Source of the DNA: Propionicimonas sp.
GTDB taxonomy: Bacteria > Actinomycetota > Actinomycetes > Propionibacteriales > Propionibacteriaceae
DNA: 64,000 nt
NCBI GenBank assembly: GCA_013791955.1
Contig: VMSW01000007.1
Coordinates: 1,054,001 to 1,118,000 of the forward strand
Direction of reading: 5' to 3'
Shown in pieces: positions 27,332 to 36,489 of this stretch. The notes beneath the pieces were generated by a model. It did not search any database, was not told where the DNA came from, and saw nothing but the letters and a program-made list of their open reading frames with translations. Numbering within the stretch: the stretch's first letter is position 1; every line of letters starts with the position of its first letter. The translations under genes were made by a program, and so were the position numbers.

Positions 27332-28408
27332 TCACTCTACCCGCGCAGTCCTCGCGTCGGGCGCTGGCCGGATCACCACGATTTCATCGCCAGTGTGGAG
27401 TACTTCCGCACCCTGTTCGAAGAACCGTCGCAAGGTGCGATTTCGGATTACGGCCAGCACTTTTTCGCCCGGAAGTTCCTTGGCCGCACGGCCGTCCTCG
27501 GCTGGGGTCACCAGGCGCTGGTGAATCTCCATCCCGTGCCCAGAGGAGAGCAAATCCTCGATTACCTCGCCCAACTGGGGGCTCATTGAAGACAGGCCCA
27601 TCAACCGACCCACCGCGTCGGAAGAGGTCACGACGCCGTCAGCTCCGGATTGCCGGATCAGCGGCACATTGTCGGCGTCGTTGACTGCTACCACCAAATG
27701 CGCGCCACGATTGAGCTGCCGCACAGTCAGGGTGGTCAAGATGGCGGTGTCATCGCGGCCAACGGTGATGATCACCTCGCGCGCCTTGGGCAACTCGGCC
27801 CGGCGCAGCAGATCCCGGGAGGTGGCGTCACCTTCAAAGGCGGCCAGGCCGTGGGCGTTTGCGGCGGAAACGGCCGCGGATTCGAGGTCAATCACCACGA
27901 TCCGGTCCGCGGTGGTCGAACCCCGCAGCAAGGTGGCCGCAGCACTCTGGCCGGTGGTGCCGTAACCGATGATGACGGTGTGGTTTCGCATGGTCTTCCT
28001 CCAGCGGGCATCCAACAGAGCGCGGCGGCCCTCATTGGCCAGAACTTCGACGGTGGTGCCAACCAACAGCACCAGGAAGGCGATCCGGATCGGGGTGACC
28101 AGCATCGCGTTGATCAGCCGTGAGGCTGGCGTGATCGGGGTGATGTCGCCATACCCGGTGGTGGTCATGGTGACAGTGGCGTAGTACAGCGCATCGATGA
28201 ACCCGATCGGGCCACCGGTAGCGTGATCGGCGTAGGCGTCTCGGTCGACATAGACGATCAGGGTCAGTAGCAGCAGTAGTCCCAGGGCCAAGCCCAGGCG
28301 GAAGAGCAGTTCGCGCCCAGCGGTGCGGCGCCGGGCCGGCAATCGCACTTGAGAGATGCCGTTCCAGGCCGATTGGCCCCGCCCAATTCTGAACCCCGCG
28401 ATGGCCAT
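27332..28408 (-). CDS. Two-helix K+ channel with RCK (TrkA-N/TrkA-C) domains
   Basis: A 358-residue ligand-gated potassium channel. Two membrane helices (about 34-53 and 98-121) flank a pore loop with the K+ selectivity filter TTTGYGD (residues 82-88). The cytoplasmic part begins with an RCK/TrkA-N Rossmann domain (HTVIIGYGTTGQSAAATLL near 143-161, then VVIDLE) and ends with a TrkA-C domain (about 270-350). The layout matches MthK/GsuK-type channels, whose RCK ring binds ions or nucleotides. Its ATG overlaps the apt stop by one base, so it is part of the yajC-secD-secF-apt operon and lies between apt and relA, an unusual place. A link to nucleotide sensing is only a thought. Confidence 0.92.
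   Translation of the reverse strand: MAIAGFRIGRGQSAWNGISQVRLPARRRTAGRELLFRLGLALGLLLLLTLIVYVDRDAYADHATGGPIGFIDALYYATVTMTTTGYGDITPITPASRLINAMLVTPIRIAFLVLLVGTTVEVLANEGRRALLDARWRKTMRNHTVIIGYGTTGQSAAATLLRGSTTADRIVVIDLESAAVSAANAHGLAAFEGDATSRDLLRRAELPKAREVIITVGRDDTAILTTLTVRQLNRGAHLVVAVNDADNVPLIRQSGADGVVTSSDAVGRLMGLSSMSPQLGEVIEDLLSSGHGMEIHQRLVTPAEDGRAAKELPGEKVLAVIRNRTLRRFFEQGAEVLHTGDEIVVIRPAPDARTARVE
27334..27339 (-). promoter_or_regulatory. Candidate internal -10 element of relA
   Basis: TAGAGT on the minus strand overlaps the last codons of the K+ channel gene, about 32 bp before the relA GTG. No clear -35. Confidence 0.3.
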
Positions 28409-28950
28409 CAGATCCTCAACACCGCGCTCGTCGCGTCGATGCCAAGACTGGTCAGGTGGGCCCGTCCGCCAAGGAAGCCCAACTCCATCAGCACCGAAAC
28501 CTGCACCAGTTCGGCGCCCAGTTGTTTGATTAGCGCCGCAGTCGCACCGACGGTCCCGCCAGTGGCCAACACATCATCGATCACCAGCACCCTGGCCCCG
28601 GGCGCAATCGCATCGGTGTGCACAGTGAGGGTCTCATGCCCGTATTCCAAGCTGAAGCTCTGGGCATAGACGTCGCCGGGAAGCTTGCCTGGTTTGCGTA
28701 CCGGCACGAAGCCGGCCCCGAGTTCGAGGGCCACGGGCCCAGCGAAGATGAAGCCACGAGCTTCCATCCCCACCACCACATCGATGGCAGCTGGCGCGCT
28801 AGCGGCCAATTCCACGATGGCTGCGCGATAGCCAGCGGCCGAGGCCAGCAGCGGAGTGATGTCCTTGAAGATGATCCCTGGCTTGGGAAAATCTGGCACA
28901 TCGCGAATCAGGGACGCGATCAGCTCCCGGTTCTGCTCGCCGGTGGACAA
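28408..28950 (-). CDS. apt: Adenine phosphoribosyltransferase
   Basis: APT salvages adenine with PRPP to make AMP. The PRPP-binding motif [13 protein letters not shown], the [11 protein letters not shown] segment, [12 protein letters not shown] and RKPGKLP are all typical. A longer frame would overlap secF by over 100 bases and start with an Arg/Ser-rich stretch foreign to the family. I therefore place the start at TTG 28950, two bases after the secF stop, which gives 180 residues like E. coli Apt; a clear ribosome site is lacking, so this start is provisional. It lies between secF and the K+ channel gene. Confidence 0.9.
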   Translation of the reverse strand: MSTGEQNRELIASLIRDVPDFPKPGIIFKDITPLLASAAGYRAAIVELAASAPAAIDVVVGMEARGFIFAGPVALELGAGFVPVRKPGKLPGDVYAQSFSLEYGHETLTVHTDAIAPGARVLVIDDVLATGGTVGATAALIKQLGAELVQVSVLMELGFLGGRAHLTSLGIDATSAVLRI

Positions 28951-28951
28951 C

Positions 28952-30157
28952 TCAGTGCTTTCGTCTGCTGCGACTCTGCTTGCTCGGCTGCTTGCGATCA
29001 ACGATCGCAGCCAGCTTCTCCGCGTCCACCAACCCTGGGGTCGCGGTAGTCGCGGCCTCAGCACTTCCGACAGCTACCGTGACGGTCCTCTTGGCGCCGG
29101 TGCGCTCGGCGCCGCGAGCCTTGCGTCGGTTCAACCGCTCCCGATGCTCCTTCATGTCGGGATCAGCCTCGCGCATCTGCGCCAGCAGCGGGGTGGCGAT
29201 GAAGATCGAGGAATAGGCGCCAGCGATCATGCCCACAAACAGCGCCAGGCCAAGGTCCTTCAGCGGGCCAGTGCCCAGCACGAACCAACCGGTGAACAGC
29301 AGGGCCGCTACCGGCAGCACGCCGATAATGGTGGTGTTCAGCGAGCGGACCAGCACCTGGTTCAGCGAGGTGTTGGCCGCCTGGGCGTAGGTGAATCTGG
29401 TGTTGGTCAGGTCCTTGGTGTTCTCGCGGATCTTGTCGAAGACCACCACGGTGTCGTACAGCGAATAGCCCAGAATGGTCAGCACGCCGATCATCGTCGC
29501 CGGAGTAACCGTGAAGCCCACCAGCGCGTAGACGCCGATGGTGATGATCAGGTCGTGAATCAGGGCGATGATGGCCGCAATGCTCATCTTGAAGTCGCGG
29601 AAATAGACCCAAATCAGGCCCATCACCAACACCAGGAACACGCCTAGAGCGATCAGCGCCTGGGTGGTGATCTGTTGCCCCCACGAGGCGCCGATCTGCG
29701 CGTAAGCGACGTCCTCGGGTTGTCCCCCGACGACACTGACGATTGCCTGCTTGACTAACGTGACGTCATCAGGGCTCAACGGCTGGGTCTGCACCCGCAC
29801 CTGGTTGTCGCCAATCGTGGTCACACTGAGGTCGTCCTGGCCGACCAGCTTCAGGGCCTCGACCGCGCCGCGGACATCGCTAACGGTCGTCGCGCTAATC
29901 GCGGCCGGCGCTTGAAAGTCGACACCGCCGCGGAACTCGATGCCCATGTTCAACCCACGGACCCCGAGCGCGAGCACCGAGATCAGCAACAGGATCGCCG
30001 AGATCGTGTACCAGCGCTTCCGCTTGACCACGAACTCGTAAGCAACCTGGCCGGTGTAGAGCCGATGGGCGATGCTGGACCGCTTCGGCTTGCCCTCGTC
30101 GAGGTTTTCGCTCACCTCGACGTCCTGGACGGTCTTGCTCGGATCGGTAGCCATCAC
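28952..30157 (-). CDS. secF: Protein translocase subunit SecF
   Basis: SecF (401 residues) works with SecD in the membrane to pull secreted proteins out of the SecYEG channel using the proton gradient. The six-helix RND-type core and the motifs [39 protein letters not shown] and [16 protein letters not shown] are present. The C-terminal tail of about 80 residues is basic and Ala-rich, longer than in E. coli but common in actinobacteria. The start is GTG 30157 or the adjacent ATG 30154; either overlaps the secD stop. Confidence 0.96.
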   Translation of the reverse strand: MMATDPSKTVQDVEVSENLDEGKPKRSSIAHRLYTGQVAYEFVVKRKRWYTISAILLLISVLALGVRGLNMGIEFRGGVDFQAPAAISATTVSDVRGAVEALKLVGQDDLSVTTIGDNQVRVQTQPLSPDDVTLVKQAIVSVVGGQPEDVAYAQIGASWGQQITTQALIALGVFLVLVMGLIWVYFRDFKMSIAAIIALIHDLIITIGVYALVGFTVTPATMIGVLTILGYSLYDTVVVFDKIRENTKDLTNTRFTYAQAANTSLNQVLVRSLNTTIIGVLPVAALLFTGWFVLGTGPLKDLGLALFVGMIAGAYSSIFIATPLLAQMREADPDMKEHRERLNRRKARGAERTGAKRTVTVAVGSAEAATTATPGLVDAEKLAAIVDRKQPSKQSRSRRKH

Positions 30158-31794
30158 GCCTCACTTCCAGCCAGCTCGGTCGACTTCCGTCGGGAGTTGT
30201 GTAGCGGGGCGGTACTGGTGCCCATGTGTTCGGCCTCAAATCCGGAGAACTTGCGACCCTGCCCGAAGAACTTGGTCCGACCCAGCAGCGTCATCAGCGG
30301 TTTGGTGAAGAAGAACACCACGAGCAGATCAATCAGGGTGGTCAAGCCGAGGGTGAAGGCAAAGCCCTTCACCGCGCCAATCGCCAGCACGTAGAGAACC
30401 AGTGCCGAAAGCAGCGACACCGAGTCAGCGGCCAGAATGGTCTTCCGTGAGCGGACCCAGCCGGTCTCGATGGCCGTCCGCAGACTGCGACCGTCGCGCA
30501 CTTCATCTCGTATTCGTTCGAAGTAGATGATGAAGGAGTCTGCGGTGACACCGATCGCCACAATCACACCGGCGATACCAGGCAGGTTCAGCGCGAAACC
30601 GATTCCTTGCCCCAACAGCACCATCAGCGACCAGGCGAACGCGCCAGCTACCGTCAACGACATGGTGACCACCAACGCCAGGCCGCGGTAGTACAACAGG
30701 CTGTAGGCCACCACCAGCAACAGACCGACCAGACCGGCGATGATGCCGGCCTGCAATTGGTCAGCACCAAGCTTGGCTGAGACGTTGTCGACGCTGGAGA
30801 TCTCGAAGGCCAGCGGTAGCGCGCCGTAAGACAGAACGGCGGCCAGGTCGCCAGCGCTCTTCTGGGTGAAGTTGCCCGAGATCTCCGCACGGCCGCCACC
30901 GATGACGCTGGAGACATAAGGCGAGGAAATCACGGTGCCGTCCAGCACGATGCCGAACTCATTCTGCGGTTGAGTCTGCTGAGCCAGGTGCGCGGTGATG
31001 GTCGCGAAGTCGGCCGCACCGGCAGCATTGAACTCCAGGTTCACCGCCCAGCTAACGCCCTTGTCCTGAATGCCTGCAACCGCCCGGGTCACTGACTCAC
31101 CGGGGATCAGCACCGGCCCAAGCAGGTATTTCGCCGAGCCGTCCTCGTTACAGGTGATCAGTGGCTGATCGGTGACATCAGGGGTTGGGGAATCGGTTCC
31201 ACACTGGTAGCTGGCGAACTCGGCTTGGTCGCGCTCGCTCGGCGTCCACTTCAGCAACTCAGCCAGGGGCTTGGTGGTAGTCGAGGGTGCTGTCGGTCGG
31301 GGGCTGGGCACCGGAGTAGGCAACTGCGGGAAAAGCCGCTTGTTTGTTTGGGTGGCGCTGGGCACCGCGCTGGGCTCGGTGGTCGGCGTCTCAGTGGGCG
31401 TCGTGGCACCAGTGGACTCATTGGAGTACACCTTGCGGAAGTTCAGCTGCGCGGTCTGGCCGACCAGCTTGACCAGATCATCCTTTTGGACGTTGGGCGC
31501 TGTCACCACGATCTGGTGATCGCCAGAGACGGTGACCTCGGTTTCGCCGACGCCGTAGCCGTCAACTCGCTGCTGGATGATGGTGCGCGCCAACTCCAGG
31601 CTCTTGGGATCGACGCTGCCGGTGCCGCTGATATTCGAAGCGGTCAGGGTGATCGTGGTGCCGCCGCGCAGATCCAAGCCGAGCTTGGGCGTCCAGATGT
31701 TGTTCACCGCCATGATGGTGAACAGCCCGGCAATCACCACGAACATGATGATCAGTGTGCGCAGCGGATGCGCTTGTTGCTTGCTAGTGGCCAC
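30154..31794 (-). CDS. secD: Protein translocase subunit SecD
   Basis: SecD (546 residues) is the larger partner of SecF in post-translocation export. The first helix is at about 11-30, followed by the LGLDLRGGTTITL motif, the large periplasmic P1 region and the six-helix RND core with GVIVAIGVTADSFIIYFERIRDE. A Thr/Pro/Ser-rich low-complexity insert lies at about residues 125-175 in the external domain, as often seen in actinobacterial SecD. Starts with GTG, 15 bases after yajC. Confidence 0.96.
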   Translation of the reverse strand: MATSKQQAHPLRTLIIMFVVIAGLFTIMAVNNIWTPKLGLDLRGGTTITLTASNISGTGSVDPKSLELARTIIQQRVDGYGVGETEVTVSGDHQIVVTAPNVQKDDLVKLVGQTAQLNFRKVYSNESTGATTPTETPTTEPSAVPSATQTNKRLFPQLPTPVPSPRPTAPSTTTKPLAELLKWTPSERDQAEFASYQCGTDSPTPDVTDQPLITCNEDGSAKYLLGPVLIPGESVTRAVAGIQDKGVSWAVNLEFNAAGAADFATITAHLAQQTQPQNEFGIVLDGTVISSPYVSSVIGGGRAEISGNFTQKSAGDLAAVLSYGALPLAFEISSVDNVSAKLGADQLQAGIIAGLVGLLLVVAYSLLYYRGLALVVTMSLTVAGAFAWSLMVLLGQGIGFALNLPGIAGVIVAIGVTADSFIIYFERIRDEVRDGRSLRTAIETGWVRSRKTILAADSVSLLSALVLYVLAIGAVKGFAFTLGLTTLIDLLVVFFFTKPLMTLLGRTKFFGQGRKFSGFEAEHMGTSTAPLHNSRRKSTELAGSEA

Positions 31795-31809
31795 AGCTGC
31801 CTTTACTGA

Positions 31810-32202
31810 TTACTTGAGGTCGTCCTCGGCGGAACCCGAGGAGTCCAACTTGTCGGTCTTAGCGTCGGTCTCAGTCTGCGGCTCCGGGTCGGCTTCGACC
31901 AACTCGGCGGTGCCGTCTTCGGCGTACTCGAACTCGTCCTCGACGGGCTGGGAACTGATCGCACCCTTGACCACTGTCATCTCGACCCCAGGAGAGACCT
32001 CAATGATCACCTGCTTCTCGCCGAGGTAGCGGACGGTGCCGACGATGCCAGAGATGGTCATCACTCGATCGCCGGTCGACAGCGCCGACATGAGTTCCTG
32101 CTGCTGCTTGGCCCGCTTCTGCTGCGGACGCACCAACATGAAGTAGAACAGCGCGACCACGCCAACCAACATCAAGATTGTCGGCAGATCTAATTGCGGC
32201 AT
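31810..32202 (-). CDS. yajC: Preprotein translocase accessory subunit YajC
   Basis: A 130-residue protein with one N-terminal helix (ILMLVGVVALFYFMLVRPQQKRAK), the diagnostic YajC signature, then LSTGDRVMTISGIVGTV and a very acidic C-terminal tail of about 40 residues. It associates with SecDF and YidC. It is the first gene of yajC-secD-secF-apt, with a -10-like TAGGCT about 50 bp upstream. Confidence 0.95.
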   Translation of the reverse strand: MPQLDLPTILMLVGVVALFYFMLVRPQQKRAKQQQELMSALSTGDRVMTISGIVGTVRYLGEKQVIIEVSPGVEMTVVKGAISSQPVEDEFEYAEDGTAELVEADPEPQTETDAKTDKLDSSGSAEDDLK

Positions 32203-32228
32203 CCCCAGCTCCTAACGACCACATGGAC

Positions 32229-32245
32229 CGGCGACCTGGTCGCCG
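32229..32245. terminator. Short hairpin between ruvB and yajC
   Basis: A perfect 7-bp stem CGGCGAC/GTCGCCG with loop CTG lies between ruvB and yajC. Without a T-run it is a weak terminator candidate; it also falls within the likely yajC leader. Confidence 0.25.
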
Positions 32246-32252
32246 ACCCAAG

Positions 32253-32258
32253 AGCCTA
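32253..32258 (-). promoter_or_regulatory. Candidate -10 element of yajC-secD-secF
   Basis: TAGGCT on the minus strand, about 50 bp before the yajC ATG, giving a leader of about 44 nt. No clear -35. Confidence 0.35.
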
Positions 32259-32298
32259 GCGCCGATACCTGGCAAACCCCATTCGGCCCACGCCAGTT

Positions 32299-33357
32299 TC
32301 AGTTTTCAGAGAACAGATCCGGCGTCTCGGGCCCCAGGCCAGCAGCGTTGTGAGGTGGCTGCAAACCGAGGTGCGCCCAGGCTCGCCGAGTTGCCACCCG
32401 TCCGCGGGGGGTACGCATCATGAATCCCTGCCGGACCAGGAAGGGCTCGGCCACTTCTTCGACCGTTTCGGTCTCCTCGGCGACCGCCAGCGCCAACGTC
32501 CCCAGTCCGACCGGGCCGCCACCGAATGAGCGGCAGAGCGCATCCAGGATCGCCCGGTCGAGGCGATCCAAACCCAGCGGATCGACCTCATACAGCTCCA
32601 GTGCGGCCCGGGCGACCTCGCGGGTCAACACCCCGTCGGCCCGTACCACCGCGAAATCCCGCACGCGCCGCAGCAAGCGGTTCGCGATTCGGGGGGTGCC
32701 TCGGGAGCGGGAGGCGATCTCGGCACCTGCTGAGGTGTCCAATTGGATCCCCAGCAGCTTCGCCGAGCGGACCAGCAGCTTTTCCAGGTCGGCGGTGGCG
32801 TAGAAATCCAACTGTGCGGTGAAACCAAAGCGGTCCCGCAGCGGACCGGGCAGCAGTCCGGAACGGGTGGTGGCCCCAACCAGGGTGAACCGCGGGATTT
32901 CCAGCGGGATCGCGGTGGCTCCAGGGCCCTTGCCGACCACCACGTCCACCCGAAAGTCCTCCATGGCCAGGTAGAGCATCTCCTCGGCAGGCCTGGACAT
33001 CCGGTGGATCTCGTCGAGGAAGAACACTTCGCCCTCGCCGAGCCCGGAAAGGATCGCGGCCAGATCGCCGGCGTGCTGAATTGCCGGGCCAGACGAAATC
33101 CGGATCGGCGCCCCCATCTCGGCGGCGATGATCATGGCCAACGTGGTCTTGCCCAAACCAGGCGGGCCGGAAAGAAGCACATGGTCAGCCACGGTGCCAC
33201 GGTGTTTGGCTGCGTCCAGCACCAAGCCGAGCTGGTCACTGACTCGCGGCTGGCCGCCGAACTCGGCCAGGCTGGTGGGCCGCAACGCGGATTCAGCGGC
33301 TTGCTCATCGAAGTGGACGTGCGGATCCAGCGGATCGCTCTCTTCAGTGCCAGTCAC
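32299..33357 (-). CDS. ruvB: Holliday junction branch-migration ATPase RuvB
   Basis: RuvB (352 residues) is the hexameric AAA+ motor that drives branch migration with RuvA. Walker A ([12 protein letters not shown]), Walker B ([10 protein letters not shown]), sensor I ([20 protein letters not shown]) and the C-terminal winged helix ([20 protein letters not shown]) are intact. Starts with GTG, five bases after ruvA. Last gene of the LexA-box-headed ruvC-ruvA-ruvB operon. Confidence 0.97.
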   Translation of the reverse strand: MTGTEESDPLDPHVHFDEQAAESALRPTSLAEFGGQPRVSDQLGLVLDAAKHRGTVADHVLLSGPPGLGKTTLAMIIAAEMGAPIRISSGPAIQHAGDLAAILSGLGEGEVFFLDEIHRMSRPAEEMLYLAMEDFRVDVVVGKGPGATAIPLEIPRFTLVGATTRSGLLPGPLRDRFGFTAQLDFYATADLEKLLVRSAKLLGIQLDTSAGAEIASRSRGTPRIANRLLRRVRDFAVVRADGVLTREVARAALELYEVDPLGLDRLDRAILDALCRSFGGGPVGLGTLALAVAEETETVEEVAEPFLVRQGFMMRTPRGRVATRRAWAHLGLQPPHNAAGLGPETPDLFSEN

Positions 33358-33362
33358 AGCGG

Positions 33363-33968
33363 CTACTTTGCCAGGCTGCGCAGCGCCGCCCGCAACAGCA
33401 CCGCCACTGAGATGTCCGGATCACCCACCACCAACTCGGCGACCCGATCGCAGGCGGCCTCGGCGTCCCTGGTCGAATAGCCAAGGCCCTCCAGGCCAGC
33501 CCGCACCTGGTCGCGCCACTCCTGAGTGCCGGTTGTGCTGCTACCACCGGTCGTTGATCTGGAGGCAAAACCGGCCACCTTGTCCTTCAGCTCCAGCACC
33601 AGCTTCGCCGCACCTTTGGCCCCGATCCCCGGCACCTTGGTGATTGCGGCGGTGTTTCCGGCCAGCACGGCGCTGCCGAACTCCCCCGGACTGAACACCG
33701 AGACGATCGCCAACGCAATCCGCGGACCGATTCCGGAAGCAGATTGAGCCAGTTCGAACAGATCCCGCTCATCAGCGCTACCAAAGCCGTAGAGGGTCAA
33801 CGAGTCCTCCCGCACCACCAACGATGTGTGCAGATCGACCCGCTCCCCCAACCGCGCCGAGCCAGCGGTGGTAGGCGTACAAAGCACCCGGACGCCGAAG
33901 CCGGACAGGTCGACGGTCAGCCAGGTGCCGCCGGCCTCAATCAGCTCCCCGCGTAGCCGGGTGATCAT
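33363..33968 (-). CDS. ruvA: Holliday junction DNA helicase subunit RuvA
   Basis: RuvA (201 residues) recognises the four-way junction and loads RuvB. The N-terminal OB fold ([23 protein letters not shown]), the central helix-hairpin-helix region ([42 protein letters not shown]) and the C-terminal three-helix domain are present. Its ATG overlaps the ruvC stop by four bases (ATGA). Confidence 0.96.
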   Translation of the reverse strand: MITRLRGELIEAGGTWLTVDLSGFGVRVLCTPTTAGSARLGERVDLHTSLVVREDSLTLYGFGSADERDLFELAQSASGIGPRIALAIVSVFSPGEFGSAVLAGNTAAITKVPGIGAKGAAKLVLELKDKVAGFASRSTTGGSSTTGTQEWRDQVRAGLEGLGYSTRDAEAACDRVAELVVGDPDISVAVLLRAALRSLAK

Positions 33969-34489
33969 GCGCTTACCTTCGCCTGCTTGGCGATGGCCGC
34001 AGCGATCCGGTCACTGGCAGCACCTCGCCAAAGGTGACAAATCGCCAAAGCGACCGCGTCGGCGGCATCAGCAGGCTTCGGCGCCGCGTCCAGCTTCAGC
34101 AGCCGGGCCACCATCTTGCCGACCTGAGCCTTGTCGGCCCGGCCCGACCCGGTGATCGCAGCCTTCACCTCGGTCGGGGTGTGGAGATGGGCTGGCAAGC
34201 CAGCCTTGGCCGCCACCAGCAGGGCCAGTCCAGAGGCCTGTGCGGTGCCAATCACCGAGTGCAGATTGTGCTCAGCGAAAACCCGCTCCACTGCCACCAC
34301 ATCGGGACGGTGCTGCTCGACCCAATCGGTTAGGCCAGCCTCGATCAGCAACAGCCGTTGGGCCAAGTCAAGATCGGTCGGGGTGGTGATTACCCCGACA
34401 GCCACTAACTTCAGCTGCCGTCCGGGCTCGCCGTCTACCACGCCCACCCCGCAACGGGTCAGGCCCGGATCGACCCCGAGAACACGCAT
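33965..34489 (-). CDS. ruvC: Crossover junction endodeoxyribonuclease RuvC
   Basis: RuvC (174 residues) resolves Holliday junctions. The catalytic acids are seen as Asp7 ([11 protein letters not shown]), Glu68 ([12 protein letters not shown]) and the paired aspartates in [12 protein letters not shown]. The start at ATG 34489 is preceded by GGAAGGTGG at a good distance; longer readings run through the promoter. Just upstream are a TAATAT -10 and an 18-bp LexA-type box, so the operon is probably SOS-induced. Confidence 0.97.
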   Translation of the reverse strand: MRVLGVDPGLTRCGVGVVDGEPGRQLKLVAVGVITTPTDLDLAQRLLLIEAGLTDWVEQHRPDVVAVERVFAEHNLHSVIGTAQASGLALLVAAKAGLPAHLHTPTEVKAAITGSGRADKAQVGKMVARLLKLDAAPKPADAADAVALAICHLWRGAASDRIAAAIAKQAKVSA

Positions 34490-34500
34490 TTGCGCCACCT

Positions 34501-34518
34501 TCCGAACAGATGTTCGGA
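34501..34518. promoter_or_regulatory. LexA (SOS) box upstream of ruvC-ruvA-ruvB
   Basis: TCCGAACAGATGTTCGGA has arms TCCGAACA/TGTTCGGA that pair perfectly around AG/AT. It fits the actinobacterial LexA core CGAAC-N4-GTTCG. It lies 12 bp before the ruvC start and touches the -10 element, where a repressor would block transcription. Confidence 0.85.
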
Positions 34519-34523
34519 TATTA
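34518..34523 (-). promoter_or_regulatory. -10 element of ruvC
   Basis: TAATAT on the minus strand, directly abutting the LexA box. Transcription would begin inside the box, giving a leader of about 20 nt that contains the ruvC ribosome site. Confidence 0.55.
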
Positions 34524-34559
34524 TCCAGCCGCTGGCGGCCTCTCCGGCTGCCACGCCGG

Positions 34560-35327
34560 TTAGTCGCCGAGCTGCTCGCCGATCTCGTCAGGAACGTCCT
34601 CGTTGCTGTACACATTTTGGACGTCGTCGAGGTCTTCGATGGCATCAAGCAGCCTGAACAGCTTCTCGGCCAACTCTGCGGTTTCGATGGCCTGGGTGTA
34701 CTGCGGCACGAACTGGACTTCAGCCGACTCATAGTCCAACCCGGCAGCTTGGACGGCCTTACGCACTTCGACCACCTGGCTGGGATCGCTGATCACTTTG
34801 AAGTTCTCACCGTCGTCGGTGACATCCTCTGGGTCGGCGTCGATCGTGGCCTCCAGCAGGTCGTCCTCGCTAAGCGTCCGGCCGCCCTGGGCCTTGGCCA
34901 CCTCCACGACCCCCTTGCGGTCGAAGATTCGCGATACCGAGCCAACGTCGGCCAGCGTGCCGCCGTTGCGGGTCACGGCCACCTTCACATCTGCCGCGGA
35001 GCGGTTGCGGTTGTCGGTAAGACACTCGATCAGGATCGCGGTGCCGGCCGGCCCGTAGGCCTCGTACATGATCTCGAGGTAGTCGACCGACTCGCCGCCA
35101 ATCCCGCCGCCGCGCTTCACGGCGCGCTCGATGTTGTCTACGGGTACGGAGTTCTTGCGGGCCTTCTGGACCGCGTCGTACAGCGTCGGATTACCCGCAG
35201 TGTCGGGACCACCGGTGCGGGCGGCCACCTCGATGTTCTTGACCAGCTTGGCAAACAGCTTGCCGCGCTTGGCATCGATGACCGCCTTCTTGTGTTTGGT
35301 GGTGGCCCACTTGGAGTGACCGCTCAT
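34560..35327 (-). CDS. YebC/PmpR-family protein
   Basis: A 255-residue YebC-type protein (TACO1 family), recently viewed as a factor aiding translation through proline stretches and earlier as a transcriptional regulator. The signature [14 protein letters not shown], the [22 protein letters not shown] and [11 protein letters not shown] segments and the [14 protein letters not shown] motif are all present. Length is normal. It precedes ruvC, as in many bacteria. A -10-like TAGACT lies about 41 bp upstream, within a 13-mer also found before efp. Confidence 0.95.
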   Translation of the reverse strand: MSGHSKWATTKHKKAVIDAKRGKLFAKLVKNIEVAARTGGPDTAGNPTLYDAVQKARKNSVPVDNIERAVKRGGGIGGESVDYLEIMYEAYGPAGTAILIECLTDNRNRSAADVKVAVTRNGGTLADVGSVSRIFDRKGVVEVAKAQGGRTLSEDDLLEATIDADPEDVTDDGENFKVISDPSQVVEVRKAVQAAGLDYESAEVQFVPQYTQAIETAELAEKLFRLLDAIEDLDDVQNVYSNEDVPDEIGEQLGD

Positions 35328-35367
35328 TTACGCCCCGTCCGGATCGCTGGTGCATTTTGCGCCGCTC

Positions 35368-35373
35368 AGTCTA
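35368..35373 (-). promoter_or_regulatory. Candidate -10 element of yebC
   Basis: TAGACT on the minus strand within CTAGACTGAGCGG, identical to the element before efp. It would give a leader of about 35 nt. Confidence 0.35.
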
Positions 35374-35380
35374 GGACACC

Positions 35381-35386
35381 TAGCCT
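35381..35386 (+). promoter_or_regulatory. Candidate -10 element of the lipoate ligase gene, leaderless spacing
   Basis: TAGCCT with seven bases to the ATG at 35394, so the message may start at or next to the start codon. Confidence 0.35.
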
Positions 35387-35393
35387 GGCACGC

Positions 35394-36482
35394 ATGAGCG
35401 ACCCCCTTCACGGTGAGTACAAGGTGCCCGGCGGCAAGCTGGTGGCCGTCGATGCCGAACTGTCGGACAACCGGTTGCGCCGGGTGCGAGTGAGCGGGGA
35501 TTTCTTCCTTGACCCCGATGAGGCCCTAGAGATCATCGACCGCGCCCTGGACGGTTTGAGCGCCGACACCACGGTCGCTGAACTCGCCGCCCGGGTCGAA
35601 GGCGGCCTGGCCCGCGCCCGTAACGACGGTATCCTCGGCGTCCCGGTGACCATGGCCGGTTTCGACGCCCACGCGGTGGCGATGGCGGTTCGGCGAGCGC
35701 TAGGCCACTCCACCAGCTGGGCTGATCAGGAGTTCACCTATCTCGACCCCGGCCCGCTCGACCCGGCTATGCACGCCGCCCTGGACGAGGTGCTTGGCCG
35801 CGAACTCGCCGCTGGTCGGCGCGGGCCGACCTTCCGCTTCTGGGAGTGGGAAAACCCGGCGGTGGTGATCGGATCGTTCCAGTCGCTGCGCAATGAGGTG
35901 GACGCCGAAGCGGCCGAGCAGTACGGCGTCCAGGTCGTGCGGCGCGTCTCCGGCGGCGGGGCGATGTTCATGGAGGCCGGAAACTGCATCACCTTCTCAC
36001 TAGTGGTACCCGTTTCGCTGGTCGACGGAATGAGTTATGAGGCGTCCTACGCCTTCCTCGACCAGTGGGTGCTCAACGCACTGGCCGAGGTCGGCGTCTC
36101 GGCCCACTACGCCGGCCTGAACGACATCGCCTCGGCTGCGGGCAAGATCGCCGGTGCCGCCCAGAAGCGCTTTGTTGGCGGTGCGGTGCTGCATCACGTG
36201 ACCATGGCCTACGACATCGACGCCGACAAGATGCTCCAGGTACTGCGGATCGGCCGGGAGAAACTCTCTGACAAGGGCACCAAGAGCGCCAATAAGCGGG
36301 TCGATCCGGTGCGCTCCCAGACCCAGCTGCCGCGCGAGGCGGTGATGACCTCCTTCTTGGCCTCCTTCCGGAAAGCCCACCGGGTCATCGACGGTGCCCT
36401 CACCGAGGAAGAGCTCAGCCAGGCAAGCGATCTGCTGCGAACTAAGTTCGCCACCGCAGAATGGACCGCCCGGGTGCCCTGA
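35394..36482 (+). CDS. Lipoate-protein ligase with LplB-like domain fused ahead of the LplA domain
   Basis: A 362-residue enzyme predicted to activate lipoate with ATP and attach it to lipoyl domains. Residues 1 to about 100 resemble archaeal LplB, the separate C-terminal domain of ligase (HGEYKVPGGKLVAVDAEL, VRVSGDFFLDPDEA). The catalytic LplA domain follows: WEWENPAVVIGSFQ, RRVSGGGA (183-190), NCITFSLV, and the probable catalytic Lys251 in GKIAGAAQKR. In E. coli LplA the small domain comes last, so the order here is permuted. Upstream spacing suggests a leaderless start at this ATG. Divergent from yebC and convergent with a hypothetical gene. Confidence 0.9.
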   Translation: MSDPLHGEYKVPGGKLVAVDAELSDNRLRRVRVSGDFFLDPDEALEIIDRALDGLSADTTVAELAARVEGGLARARNDGILGVPVTMAGFDAHAVAMAVRRALGHSTSWADQEFTYLDPGPLDPAMHAALDEVLGRELAAGRRGPTFRFWEWENPAVVIGSFQSLRNEVDAEAAEQYGVQVVRRVSGGGAMFMEAGNCITFSLVVPVSLVDGMSYEASYAFLDQWVLNALAEVGVSAHYAGLNDIASAAGKIAGAAQKRFVGGAVLHHVTMAYDIDADKMLQVLRIGREKLSDKGTKSANKRVDPVRSQTQLPREAVMTSFLASFRKAHRVIDGALTEEELSQASDLLRTKFATAEWTARVP

Positions 36483-36489
36483 GGATGGG

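Noticed and set aside
28952..29064. Longer apt start within secF
   Set aside because: The added residues are Arg/Ser-rich and foreign to the APT family, and would overlap secF by over 100 bases.
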